This document shows positions 14,031 through 21,724 of a stretch of DNA of 39,781 bases, one piece after another. Position 1 is the first letter of the stretch; every line of letters starts with the position of its first letter. The stretch comes from an uncultured Clostridia bacterium (lineage in GTDB: Bacteria > Bacillota > Clostridia > Oscillospirales > Ruminococcaceae). The position numbers and the translations under genes were made by a program. The notes under the pieces were generated by a model, which searched no databases, was not told the origin of the DNA, and worked only from the letters and a program-made list of their open reading frames with translations. Where the stretch lies: the NCBI GenBank assembly GCA_947629785.1, contig CANRFB010000022.1, forward strand, positions 1 to 39,781. The letters are read 5' to 3'.

Positions 14031-16511
14031 ATGTCAAGAAAAAAGCACAGAGGAAAGGGCGGCAGTCCTCATTCGGACGGCAGCGGAACGGTCCGCAGAC
14101 AAAAAGCCGCCAAATTTGCCGAAAGAAACCTTAAACCCACCTCGGATAATTCCCCATTGGGGAACTCCGAGAGTGAGGATTTTTTGGAAAATACGCCGCT
14201 TGAAAATTCAGCGGATAAACCGCACGGAAGTAACCGAAAAAGGAAAAAGCAGTATGACGACGAAAATACTGTTGCGGATAATACGGAAAGTCCGCAGGAC
14301 GAAAAGCGGCAGAAAAAAGCGGCGGCAGTACGTCAGGCGGCAGAACGGAGCATTGCGGACAGCAGAAAAGCCGATATTGAGGAAACCGAGGAAAAGCCGA
14401 AAGAGGACGTTATTTCTGAAAGCTCCAAGGAAGAAGCGCCGCCGCAGGACAACTCATTGTCAGAGATTGACGATACTCAAACGGAAGAAAAATCCGTTGA
14501 CCCGCAGACGGCAAAGCGGCTGAAAAAGGCGGCATACATCAAGCAGATGAATGAAGCCGAAATTGCAGAGGAAACAAGTCTTGAGGACGGGGAGGAAAAT
14601 ACCGAGGAAACCGCGGAGGCGCAGGAGCAGACGGAGGAAGTATCTGAAAATGAAGAATTTCCCGAAGCCGAAACATCGGAAGATGATACGGAGGACGGCG
14701 AGATCGACGCGGACGAATTAAAAGAGGCGTATATAAAGGAATTTGCTGCCGACCAATATCAGGACCGCAAAAATAATAAAAGCAATATACCCGCGGGAAT
14801 GATACTTGAAGCCGCAAAGGACACGGCGGATTTTGTTTCTGCCGTTCAGAGCGGAGACGCTACTAAGGTTGCCGCACTTCCCATAAAGAAAATTATCGAA
14901 AAAAGGTATGGGGAAAACAAGACGTTACGAAAGGCTAAAATTGTTTCCTCCGCAGTAAAAAACTCCGACAGCGTAGGCGGGGCGGCGGCAGGGATCGGAA
15001 CGGCAATTGCCGCCGATAAAGTCAAGCAATACGCACATGGACTTGTTTTCGGACAAAACGGTAAAAAGCGCAGACAGCGGGAAGTCAAAAAGTACAGGCA
15101 TATCAAAAGAGAAAAGGCTGTTAATGCGGAAAATACCGAAAAAACCGCCAAAGTCCAGCGGTACAAGGTAAAGTCGGTTGAAAGGAACGCCGCCGCAAAG
15201 AAAAACTTACAGCGCAAATTTTATTTGAAGCAAAACAAGGACGTTCTGACCTATGTTCCGAAAGCGGACGTAGGGCGCAGTATCAAGAAAAAAATATTTG
15301 CAAAGCTGTTAGCCTTTGCCGCACCTATGTTAATTCCGATATTTATTATCCTTATCGTTGTAATGCTCATATCCTCGCTTTTCTCGTGGTTAAATCCCTT
15401 TAAATTTACCTTTGCGGGAAGTAACGATGAAACCTCCGCGGAAAAAAGCGATGAAATACTGGACACTTACACTCTGATGATACAAAACTATATGGATATT
15501 GCACAGGCATACTACTACCTCGAATACGGCGACTGGTACGGCGGTACATATGATTATCCAAGCGCAGAACAGAGCCTAAGTTTTTCAGCTTTTTATGCTT
15601 CTAAGTGCGAATACATCATTGCTAATATTCGGGAACAGTTTGCGGACGCGCTTGCCAATGCTCCCAATGAACAGGCAAGAGCAAATATAAGCCGTGCAAT
15701 GGGCGAAGCAATATCCAACGCTTTAAGTCAGGCACAGGCGGGAGCAGCCGAGGAATATCAGTCACTCATTGACGGTCTGAACGACTGTATGACCGCGGAG
15801 GAAAAACGTCAACACTACGAAGTTGTAAACAACGGCGGCGCAAACGGTACTGCCGACGCAGACGAATTTAACGGCAAGCCGATAGAGGGTACAAACTTCT
15901 TTGACAATGTTGAAATTGAAAGCGATCTGTCCGCGGAAGAGCTTATGGCTATGACGTCCTTGTATAAAACGTTACTGCTGATACAAAGCGACGGCAAGAC
16001 CGAGGACGGCACAGATTATGAATACAACATTACTCCCGAAGATATAATGACGTTATTTGAAGATACGGAGTATATCCCGATAACCGCCGAAATTACACAC
16101 AACAATGCGTGTGCGGGGCAGAATTGCCGCCGCCGACTTGTGGGCGACTACGAAAACGGCTACTCGTGGGAATACTACTGCCTTGCGGATCACGATAATT
16201 TAAACGGCAATATTGACCCTTGTATCAGCAGGGACGAGCTTCTGGAGAAAATTATGGAGCTGACCGAGGCGGAAGAAAACGGCTTTGATAAAGACCAATG
16301 CGAGGAAATGATTGACGAATACATTAAAAACATCAATGACGAGCTTGATATTGACGAGGACGATTACAGACAATTCGGCTCTGCCGATAACGAACGCGCA
16401 AAGGATTTTTACGAAACACTTATAGACCCGACGGCGGAGGGTATACCCAACAACATATGGGACGTGCCGCTGCCAGTTGTTGGAGAAAGCGAGGAAAACG
16501 AAAATGAATAA
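14031..16511 (+). CDS. Large membrane-anchored ICE protein (CD1107/CD1108-like position), no hydrolase domain seen
   Basis: An 826-residue protein. Residues 1-230 are highly charged and low complexity, rich in Lys/Arg then Glu/Asp, and carry the palindrome peptide NSPLGNS at 40-46. About 245-410 is basic and helical (ILEAAKDTADFVSAVQSGDATK). One strong membrane segment lies at about 425-452 (LLAFAAPMLIPIFIILIVVM and following). The outer 375 residues contain Cys pairs (NNACAGQNCRRRL and CLADHDNLNGNIDPC) and acidic helices. In related elements this locus encodes a protein ending in a peptidoglycan hydrolase (NlpC/P60, CHAP or lysozyme-like); I see none here before the stop. Probable role in the outer T4SS. 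Confidence 0.7.
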   Translation: MSRKKHRGKGGSPHSDGSGTVRRQKAAKFAERNLKPTSDNSPLGNSESEDFLENTPLENSADKPHGSNRKRKKQYDDENTVADNTESPQDEKRQKKAAAVRQAAERSIADSRKADIEETEEKPKEDVISESSKEEAPPQDNSLSEIDDTQTEEKSVDPQTAKRLKKAAYIKQMNEAEIAEETSLEDGEENTEETAEAQEQTEEVSENEEFPEAETSEDDTEDGEIDADELKEAYIKEFAADQYQDRKNNKSNIPAGMILEAAKDTADFVSAVQSGDATKVAALPIKKIIEKRYGENKTLRKAKIVSSAVKNSDSVGGAAAGIGTAIAADKVKQYAHGLVFGQNGKKRRQREVKKYRHIKREKAVNAENTEKTAKVQRYKVKSVERNAAAKKNLQRKFYLKQNKDVLTYVPKADVGRSIKKKIFAKLLAFAAPMLIPIFIILIVVMLISSLFSWLNPFKFTFAGSNDETSAEKSDEILDTYTLMIQNYMDIAQAYYYLEYGDWYGGTYDYPSAEQSLSFSAFYASKCEYIIANIREQFADALANAPNEQARANISRAMGEAISNALSQAQAGAAEEYQSLIDGLNDCMTAEEKRQHYEVVNNGGANGTADADEFNGKPIEGTNFFDNVEIESDLSAEELMAMTSLYKTLLLIQSDGKTEDGTDYEYNITPEDIMTLFEDTEYIPITAEITHNNACAGQNCRRRLVGDYENGYSWEYYCLADHDNLNGNIDPCISRDELLEKIMELTEAEENGFDKDQCEEMIDEYIKNINDELDIDEDDYRQFGSADNERAKDFYETLIDPTAEGIPNNIWDVPLPVVGESEENENE
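14150..14164. repeat. Palindromic repeat, copy 4 (in the large membrane protein)
   Basis: TTCCCCATTGGGGAA, reversed in its central base, in frame as NSPLGNS in the disordered charged N-terminal region. Confidence 0.9.
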
Positions 16512-16812
16512 ATTAAAAAAATGGTACAGCGAAAACAAGGACAAGCCGCTTTTTAAGGCAAAACTATTGCTTGTCGTACTCATCATTTTAGCCATAGGAG
16601 TACAGATATACGCAAATTACCGTGATGAAAAAGACCTTGAAAAAACAGAAACCTCCGTAACCGAAACGGTAACGGAGGAAACCGGCGAGCAGGACGCTCT
16701 ATTGACATTCTGGAATAACAGCAGGGCGCACGTTGTTGCTTTTCTCGGTGTTACCGCCGCGCTTGCGGTCGTGAAGCACAGGCAGAAACAGAAAATCAAG
16801 GAAAGCGGGTAA
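16504..16812 (+). CDS. Small membrane protein of the transfer operon
   Basis: A 102-residue protein starting at ATG 16504, which overlaps the previous stop by 8 bases. Two membrane segments at about 18-36 (AKLLLVVLIILAIGVQIYA) and 75-90 (AHVVAFLGVTAALAVV) flank an acidic Glu/Thr stretch (KTETSVTETVTEETGEQD). That stretch resembles the acidic extension of the VirB4 protein in this same operon. With both termini basic, the acidic loop should be outside. No family recognised. It is the last plus-strand gene before the inverted PIN cassette. Confidence 0.7.
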   Translation: MNKLKKWYSENKDKPLFKAKLLLVVLIILAIGVQIYANYRDEKDLEKTETSVTETVTEETGEQDALLTFWNNSRAHVVAFLGVTAALAVVKHRQKQKIKESG

Positions 16813-16827
16813 AAGTACACCTAAATT

Positions 16828-17043
16828 TCAGTCGTTGGAATGAAGCTTTGCGCTGTATTCGGCGGCGGCTTTGCCCAATTCCTCCAGCGACATATCTTCA
16901 AATTTGTCTTTGCGCCATTCGGTATAGTCGAAAGGTTCACGAAGAATATTTGAAATGAAAATCTCTGTTTTGATAACTCCGAGATTTTTTAAAAGACAAT
17001 CCATTGCTTCACTCATCACTACATTTGTATTGTAATCAGACAT
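16828..17043 (-). CDS. Small protein paired with PIN protein, probable antitoxin
   Basis: A 71-residue acidic protein (MSDYNTNVVMSEAMDCLLKNLGVIKTEIF...). A C-terminal SLEELGKAAAEYSAKLH helix follows a DYTEWRK segment. ATG 17043 has GGAGGTG upstream; a GTG at 17049 is also possible. It starts within 6 bases of the PIN gene's stop, which means coupled translation. Small acidic partners of PIN proteins usually neutralise the toxin; here the partner is the second gene, the reverse of the common order. No DNA-binding motif is obvious. Assignment as antitoxin is by context only. Confidence 0.6.
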   Translation of the reverse strand: MSDYNTNVVMSEAMDCLLKNLGVIKTEIFISNILREPFDYTEWRKDKFEDMSLEELGKAAAEYSAKLHSND

Positions 17044-17045
17044 AA

Positions 17046-17483
17046 TCACACCTCCACAATGCGAACAAAATCAAGCGGGTTCATTATTTGAATTTTTTCG
17101 GTTGAGTATTTCAACACTCTTTTATCGGTTGTGAGGAAATAATCTGCTTTACCTATAATTGCCGAAGCAACGTGATAGGCGTCCATTTTTTTAACGCCTG
17201 TTGCCGTAATTTCGGCGGCAAGAGCAGTTACCTCTGCTAAATGTGAACTGTCAACAAAGACTGCGGCATTTTTGAAAAAGTCAAAAATTGATGATTTGCG
17301 GACGCTATGAGGGTTGTTGTTATTTTCAAATTCGGAAATAAAGGAATAAACCAAATTCAGCTTTTTATCGGTAATCATTCTTTGAACATACATTTTTGCT
17401 TCTGCTTCAAGGTGAACTCTAAGCTGATTTTGGTCGTCATAGGGACGGTTGTAGCAACAGTTGTCAAGATAAACACTTATCAT
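17046..17483 (-). CDS. PIN-domain protein, probable VapC-like toxin
   Basis: A 145-residue PIN-fold ribonuclease candidate. The N-terminal strand and first acidic residue are in MISVYLDNCCYNRPYDD. The later acidic motif is KKMDAYHVASAIIGKADYFLTTDKRVLK, where Asp residues would bind the metal. ATG 17483 is chosen over the longer frame because AGGAG lies just upstream and the PIN strand begins there. It is encoded against the direction of the transfer operon, with its own promoter at 17515-17543. PIN toxins cleave RNA, and such cassettes help keep mobile elements in their host (family knowledge). The target is unknown. Confidence 0.82.
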   Translation of the reverse strand: MISVYLDNCCYNRPYDDQNQLRVHLEAEAKMYVQRMITDKKLNLVYSFISEFENNNNPHSVRKSSIFDFFKNAAVFVDSSHLAEVTALAAEITATGVKKMDAYHVASAIIGKADYFLTTDKRVLKYSTEKIQIMNPLDFVRIVEV

Positions 17484-17514
17484 ATGCGAACTCCTAATAA
17501 ATCTTATTATAAAC

Positions 17515-17543
17515 ATTATACGACAAATAAAACACAAAGTCAA
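17515..17543 (-). promoter_or_regulatory. SigA-type promoter of the PIN cassette
   Basis: On the minus strand, -35 TTGACT (17538-17543), a 17-base spacer and a perfect -10 TATAAT (17515-17520), 32 bases before the ATG at 17483. Confidence 0.85.
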
Positions 17544-17558
17544 TAACATTTTATTGAC
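17539..17558. promoter_or_regulatory. Palindrome over the PIN promoter -35, candidate operator
   Basis: GTCAATAA-CATT-TTATTGAC is a perfect inverted repeat with 8-bp arms. It overlaps the -35 of the minus-strand PIN promoter and ends 14 bases before topB. Binding here could autoregulate the cassette. Confidence 0.6.
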
Positions 17559-17572
17559 GGAAAGGAAAAATT

Positions 17573-19924
17573 ATGAAATTGATAATCAGCGAAAAACCAA
17601 GCACAGCACAGACCATAGCTCACGCCGTGGGAGCAAGAGAGAAAATCTACGGAGAGGGAAAGGAGTATTGCTACAAAGGCAGCGACTATTACGTTGTGAA
17701 CGCAAGAGGGCATTTGTACGGTCTGGGACTGCCGCAGGATTACGGCTACAGCAAGTCATACAAGCTGGAGGAGCTCCCTATATTCCCCGACTTTAAGATT
17801 TTTCCCGAAAACGAAACCGCCGAAAATCTCCGTACCCTTATCTCACAGCTTATGACACTTGACGAGGTTGACGAGATAATATGCGCCACCGACGCAGGAC
17901 GGGAGGGCGAGCTCATATTTCGTCATATCTATGCCGCAAACGGCTGTAAAAAGCCTGTCAAGCGGTTATGGACTAACTCTATGACGGACGAGGCTATCAC
18001 GGAATGTATGAAAAACCTCCCGCCCGACAGCGATTTTGACGGCGAGTATTATGCCGCTCTCGCAAGAGAAAAGGCAGACTGGATAATCGGTATGAATTTA
18101 TCGAGACTGTACGGCGTACTGGACGGTTATCCTCACAGGATAGGACGGGTAAAAACTCCCGTACTTGCCATTGTTGCGGAACGGGACAGCGAAATTGCCA
18201 AATTTGAAAAATCGGTTACATACCGTCTTGAAATGGAAAACGGAGCAATTTCACAGCAGTTTTGGAATACTCCCGAAGAAGCGGCAGGGGCAAGAGTTAT
18301 CAGCATAGACAAAACAGCTAATGTGCTTTCAGCTAAGTCCGAGGAAAAGAAAATAAACCGTCCGCTGCTCCACTGTTTGACAACGCTTCAGCAGGAGGCA
18401 AACCGTGTGTACGGTCTCACCGCCAAGCAGACACTTGACGCGGCGCAGAGCCTTTACGAAAAAAAGCTTACCACATATCCGAGAACGGATTGTAACTACA
18501 TCTCCGAGGATATGAGGGAAAAGGTCAGCCGAGTTCTTGACGTTCTGGAGGACAGAGCAGAATACAGAGAACGCATTGAATACCTCAAATCCGCGGGAAT
18601 AAGGCTTGACAGCCGCATTGTCAACAACAAAAAAATGGACGGACACGACCACCACGCCATTATTCCCGAAGCGAATATCACAGAGATAAACGGTCTGTCC
18701 GATAACGAACGCAAGGTTTACGGACTTGTTGTTAATCGTCTGCTTTGCGCTGTAGACGCCGAGTACAAGTACCTTGAAACCAATTTTGAATTTTGGTGCG
18801 AGGACGTTATCTACACTCTCAAAACCGTGAAGCCGCTTGTGTTCGGTTGGAAAAAATATGATACAGCCAAGGAGGATAATTCAAGTGCCTTGTCATATTG
18901 CGAATATGCAGAGGGAGCAAGCTTTACTCCAAAGGAAATAACGGTCAGAGAATGTGTTACACGACCCAAAAAGCATTTTACGGACGATACGCTTCTGTCG
19001 GTGATGAACAACATTGACAACCGCATTGAGGACAAGGAACTAAAAGCGGCGGTCAGCGGCAGAGGGATAGGAACGGAAGCCACAAGAGCAGAGGTTATCG
19101 AGCAGCTCATATCCGCGGGATATTTGGAAAGACAAGGTAAAAGCATAATTGCAACGGATTTCGGACGCGCGTTCATACGGTCCCTGCCCGACAATATTAA
19201 GTCGCTGGAGCGAACAGCGGAATGGGAACAGGTATTTACAAACATCAAGTCTGATAAAACGGCAGCGGAGAAGCTGTTGGAGGAAGTCAAGGAATTTGTG
19301 AAGTCGGTTATCGACTATGAAAAAAGTCCCTCACGGCACAGAACGCCTGTTGAATGCGAAAATCCCTACAGCAGAAAGGTTATAGGCGTATGCCCTCGGT
19401 GCGGCAGAAATATTTATGAGGGCAAGAAAAACTATTACTGCGAAAGCGGCAAGGACGGATGCGGTTTTACCCTTTGGAAAGACCAGATCACCATTAAGGG
19501 CAGCGTTACTCCCGACAGGGCAGAGCGGCTTTTAAAAGGCGAAGCAGTACCTTTTAAAACGCTCTCAAAAGAGGGCAACGCCTATACAGCGGATTTTGTT
19601 TTGGAGGACACGGGAAAATATATAAATCTCAAAAGGATAAAATCCGAGAAAAAACCTCTCGGTAAATGCCCTCGGTGTGGCAAGGCGGTTTTTGAGGGAA
19701 ATAAAAGCTACTACTGCGAAAGCGGAAAGGACGGCTGCGGCTTTAACGTTTGGAAAGAGGACAAGCACAACGGCATTAATGTTACCGCCGCCAATATGAC
19801 CGATCTTTTAAACGGCAAGGCAATTTACAAGCAGAAGAAAAAGCTGAACGGCGAGACGGAGCGGACAAAGTACACAATGGCTGACACGGGTACATATGTC
19901 AATATCCGAGCCGAAAAGGAGTGA
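17573..19924 (+). CDS. topB: DNA topoisomerase III (type IA)
   Basis: A 783-residue type IA topoisomerase. The Toprim domain is N-terminal (MKLIISEKPSTAQTIAHAVG, with E7 and the later CATDAGREGELIF). The catalytic Tyr302 is in TTYPRTDCNYI. ALAREKADWIIGMNLSRLY and DGHDHHAIIP are typical of the family. The C-terminus has two zinc-ribbon-like repeats, each with CPRCG followed by YYCESGKDGCGF (about 604-640 and 700-735). ICE-encoded TopB probably resolves or relaxes the transferred strand. GGAAAGG precedes the ATG. The last bases overlap the GTG of the next gene, which implies coupling. Confidence 0.96.
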   Translation: MKLIISEKPSTAQTIAHAVGAREKIYGEGKEYCYKGSDYYVVNARGHLYGLGLPQDYGYSKSYKLEELPIFPDFKIFPENETAENLRTLISQLMTLDEVDEIICATDAGREGELIFRHIYAANGCKKPVKRLWTNSMTDEAITECMKNLPPDSDFDGEYYAALAREKADWIIGMNLSRLYGVLDGYPHRIGRVKTPVLAIVAERDSEIAKFEKSVTYRLEMENGAISQQFWNTPEEAAGARVISIDKTANVLSAKSEEKKINRPLLHCLTTLQQEANRVYGLTAKQTLDAAQSLYEKKLTTYPRTDCNYISEDMREKVSRVLDVLEDRAEYRERIEYLKSAGIRLDSRIVNNKKMDGHDHHAIIPEANITEINGLSDNERKVYGLVVNRLLCAVDAEYKYLETNFEFWCEDVIYTLKTVKPLVFGWKKYDTAKEDNSSALSYCEYAEGASFTPKEITVRECVTRPKKHFTDDTLLSVMNNIDNRIEDKELKAAVSGRGIGTEATRAEVIEQLISAGYLERQGKSIIATDFGRAFIRSLPDNIKSLERTAEWEQVFTNIKSDKTAAEKLLEEVKEFVKSVIDYEKSPSRHRTPVECENPYSRKVIGVCPRCGRNIYEGKKNYYCESGKDGCGFTLWKDQITIKGSVTPDRAERLLKGEAVPFKTLSKEGNAYTADFVLEDTGKYINLKRIKSEKKPLGKCPRCGKAVFEGNKSYYCESGKDGCGFNVWKEDKHNGINVTAANMTDLLNGKAIYKQKKKLNGETERTKYTMADTGTYVNIRAEKE

Positions 19925-21348
19925 GTACCATTAACGCATATAAGTACGCGGGAAAATCGGATAAAATAAATCCTATGATTTTTCGGTATGCCGTCATATC
20001 GTCCGTCTGGGGAATGGAGATACCGAAAGATATAGATTTAAAGCGGTTTTCCGATGAAGCGGTAAACGTTTTGAAAGCCGAAAGCCACAGCGAACTTACC
20101 GACCGCCTTATATTCCTTTTCGGCGCGGGAGTTATATCGGAGGAAACGGCGGTAAGCCTTATAAAAGCTAACAAAGCGGATTTTTGCGAGGACATTATCG
20201 CCGCCGAAGAAGCCGTAATATCGGGCATTAACGAAAATGCGGAAGATACCTTGCCATACGGTCAGATAGAAAATATCCTGCTTTGCGCCGCAAATTCAAA
20301 AAAATATCCCGAAATCCAGCCTGTCAGCTTTGCGGAGGCTCAAAGCATAGCGGGACTTCCCCATATCGTTCTTATGAACGGTTTTGCAAAAATCAAGGAC
20401 AGAGATTTTTACGAATTTCTTGTTAAATTCGGAGAGGCGTTCGGAACGGTAACAAAAGATGATACTGTCCGAATTGAGGACGTCCCCGAAAATCTGCTTG
20501 AATGTGAAGATGTCAAAAATGGGGAGATAAATTCCGTATATTACCCATTTGCGGTAAATCTGCGGAAAATTATGCGATACGCCGCCGTGTTTGATAAATT
20601 ATACGGACGTGAGTTTATCTTGTTTGCAAAGGAAAATTCTCTGCCTGTTGATGAAAAATTTGAAAGCAGATACGAAGAATACGTTAAAAAATTCAAGCTT
20701 CATTTTACGGTAAAAAGCTACAGCCGAAAGCGGTACATTTGCGGTGACAAAACAAACTGGTTTGACTACGCCGTAACCTCCGAGGCTAACGTTTCCGACA
20801 ATATTCCCGCCGATTACATAAAAGAGATCGACATAGAAATATCGGAAAAATGCTCCGATGAGGAACTTGTGAATAAGGCAGTAGAGAAATTCCGCGGCAT
20901 TGTCGCTCTTCCCGAAAACGCTGTTATCGAGGTTTTTCACGGCACGAAAAAATATTTGTACATTTTGAAAAATTCGGAACTTACTGTACTTGACAACGAT
21001 AAATTTCATACTCTGCTTTTTAATTTTAACAAAATTTGGAGCATTATTCAGCTTTGCTCCCGAAGCAGACAGATAAAGGTCGTTGACGGTAAAATGACGA
21101 TACCCGAAACGCTTATGAACGAGATCGCTCAAAACGAGCGCGAATATGCGGAAAGGATAATCAAGGAACAGTACACCCGAATGATAGAGCAGCGCAAGAA
21201 TAATAAGCTGATACAGACCCTATCAGAGATAAAGGCAGCCGCCGAGGCTGAACGTGCGAAAATGAACGAACAGCAGGCAACAGAAGCAAAAAAGAAGAAA
21301 GAAATTGCAGACAAAAAAGCGGGCAGAGGCTCAGGAACGGAGGATTGA
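19921..21348 (+). CDS. Hypothetical ICE protein
   Basis: A 475-residue soluble protein that I do not recognise. It begins at GTG 19921, inside the topB stop (GTGA), with AAAAGGA upstream. The first 150 residues are mixed helical (INPMIFRYAVISSVWGMEI). The middle has repeated aromatic and Lys-rich segments (VKKFKLHFTVKSYSRKRYICGDKTNWFDYAV). The C-terminal 80 residues form a long charged helix or coiled coil (YAERIIKEQYTRMIEQRKNN). No membrane segment or nucleotide-binding motif is visible. Its place after topB suggests DNA processing or cargo, but no function can be given. Confidence 0.7.
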   Translation: MSTINAYKYAGKSDKINPMIFRYAVISSVWGMEIPKDIDLKRFSDEAVNVLKAESHSELTDRLIFLFGAGVISEETAVSLIKANKADFCEDIIAAEEAVISGINENAEDTLPYGQIENILLCAANSKKYPEIQPVSFAEAQSIAGLPHIVLMNGFAKIKDRDFYEFLVKFGEAFGTVTKDDTVRIEDVPENLLECEDVKNGEINSVYYPFAVNLRKIMRYAAVFDKLYGREFILFAKENSLPVDEKFESRYEEYVKKFKLHFTVKSYSRKRYICGDKTNWFDYAVTSEANVSDNIPADYIKEIDIEISEKCSDEELVNKAVEKFRGIVALPENAVIEVFHGTKKYLYILKNSELTVLDNDKFHTLLFNFNKIWSIIQLCSRSRQIKVVDGKMTIPETLMNEIAQNEREYAERIIKEQYTRMIEQRKNNKLIQTLSEIKAAAEAERAKMNEQQATEAKKKKEIADKKAGRGSGTED

Positions 21349-21354
21349 TTTAAA

Positions 21355-21666
21355 ATGAAAGTTTTTGTAAGAGAATACTGCCGCGATGTGACCGTAAGAA
21401 TTTACGGCATTGACGGCGAAGAACGGACAAAAGAATTTTTTAAAAAATACTTTGCGGACGTTGAGGGAGTATATGAAACCACAGACGAGGAAAGAGAGGA
21501 CTACAATTCCGAAGCGGTCTACACGATCACTAAGGCAGAATATTATAACTTCCTCGCACAGCATATCGACAATATCCAAAAGGGCATTGACGAGATAGCC
21601 GAGGCTGAATTTCGCAGGGAAACGCCGCAGGATTACACATTTGAAAACTGCTGCTATGTAATATGA
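21355..21666 (+). CDS. Small hypothetical protein
   Basis: A 103-residue acidic protein (MKVFVREYCRDVTVRIYGIDGEERTKEFF...). Alternating strands come first, then a helix (KAEYYNFLAQHIDNIQKGIDEIAEAEF) and a Cys-containing end (FENCCYVI). It lies 6 bases after the previous gene and is followed by the tandem palindromes at 21669-21702. No family recognised and no membrane segment. Confidence 0.6.
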   Translation: MKVFVREYCRDVTVRIYGIDGEERTKEFFKKYFADVEGVYETTDEEREDYNSEAVYTITKAEYYNFLAQHIDNIQKGIDEIAEAEFRRETPQDYTFENCCYVI

Positions 21667-21668
21667 AA

Positions 21669-21683
21669 TTCCCCAATGGGGAA
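21669..21683. repeat. Palindromic repeat, intergenic copy 5
   Basis: TTCCCCAATGGGGAA, starting 2 bases after the stop of the preceding gene. Confidence 0.9.
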
Positions 21684-21702
21684 AAGTTTTCCAATGGAAA
21701 AC
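21684..21702. repeat. Variant palindrome adjacent to copy 5
   Basis: AGTTTTCCAATGGAAAACT has the same CCAATGG centre but different, longer arms (9 bp around one base). Placed directly after copy 5, it makes two tandem hairpins just before the GGDEF gene's ribosome binding site. Confidence 0.85.
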
Positions 21703-21724
21703 TAAAGGAAAGGACTTGAAAAAT

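Noticed and set aside
14190-14215. LENTPLENS after NSPLGNS as a second, decayed palindrome copy
   Set aside because: The peptide is similar, but the DNA no longer has complementary arms; chance or protein-level similarity cannot be separated.
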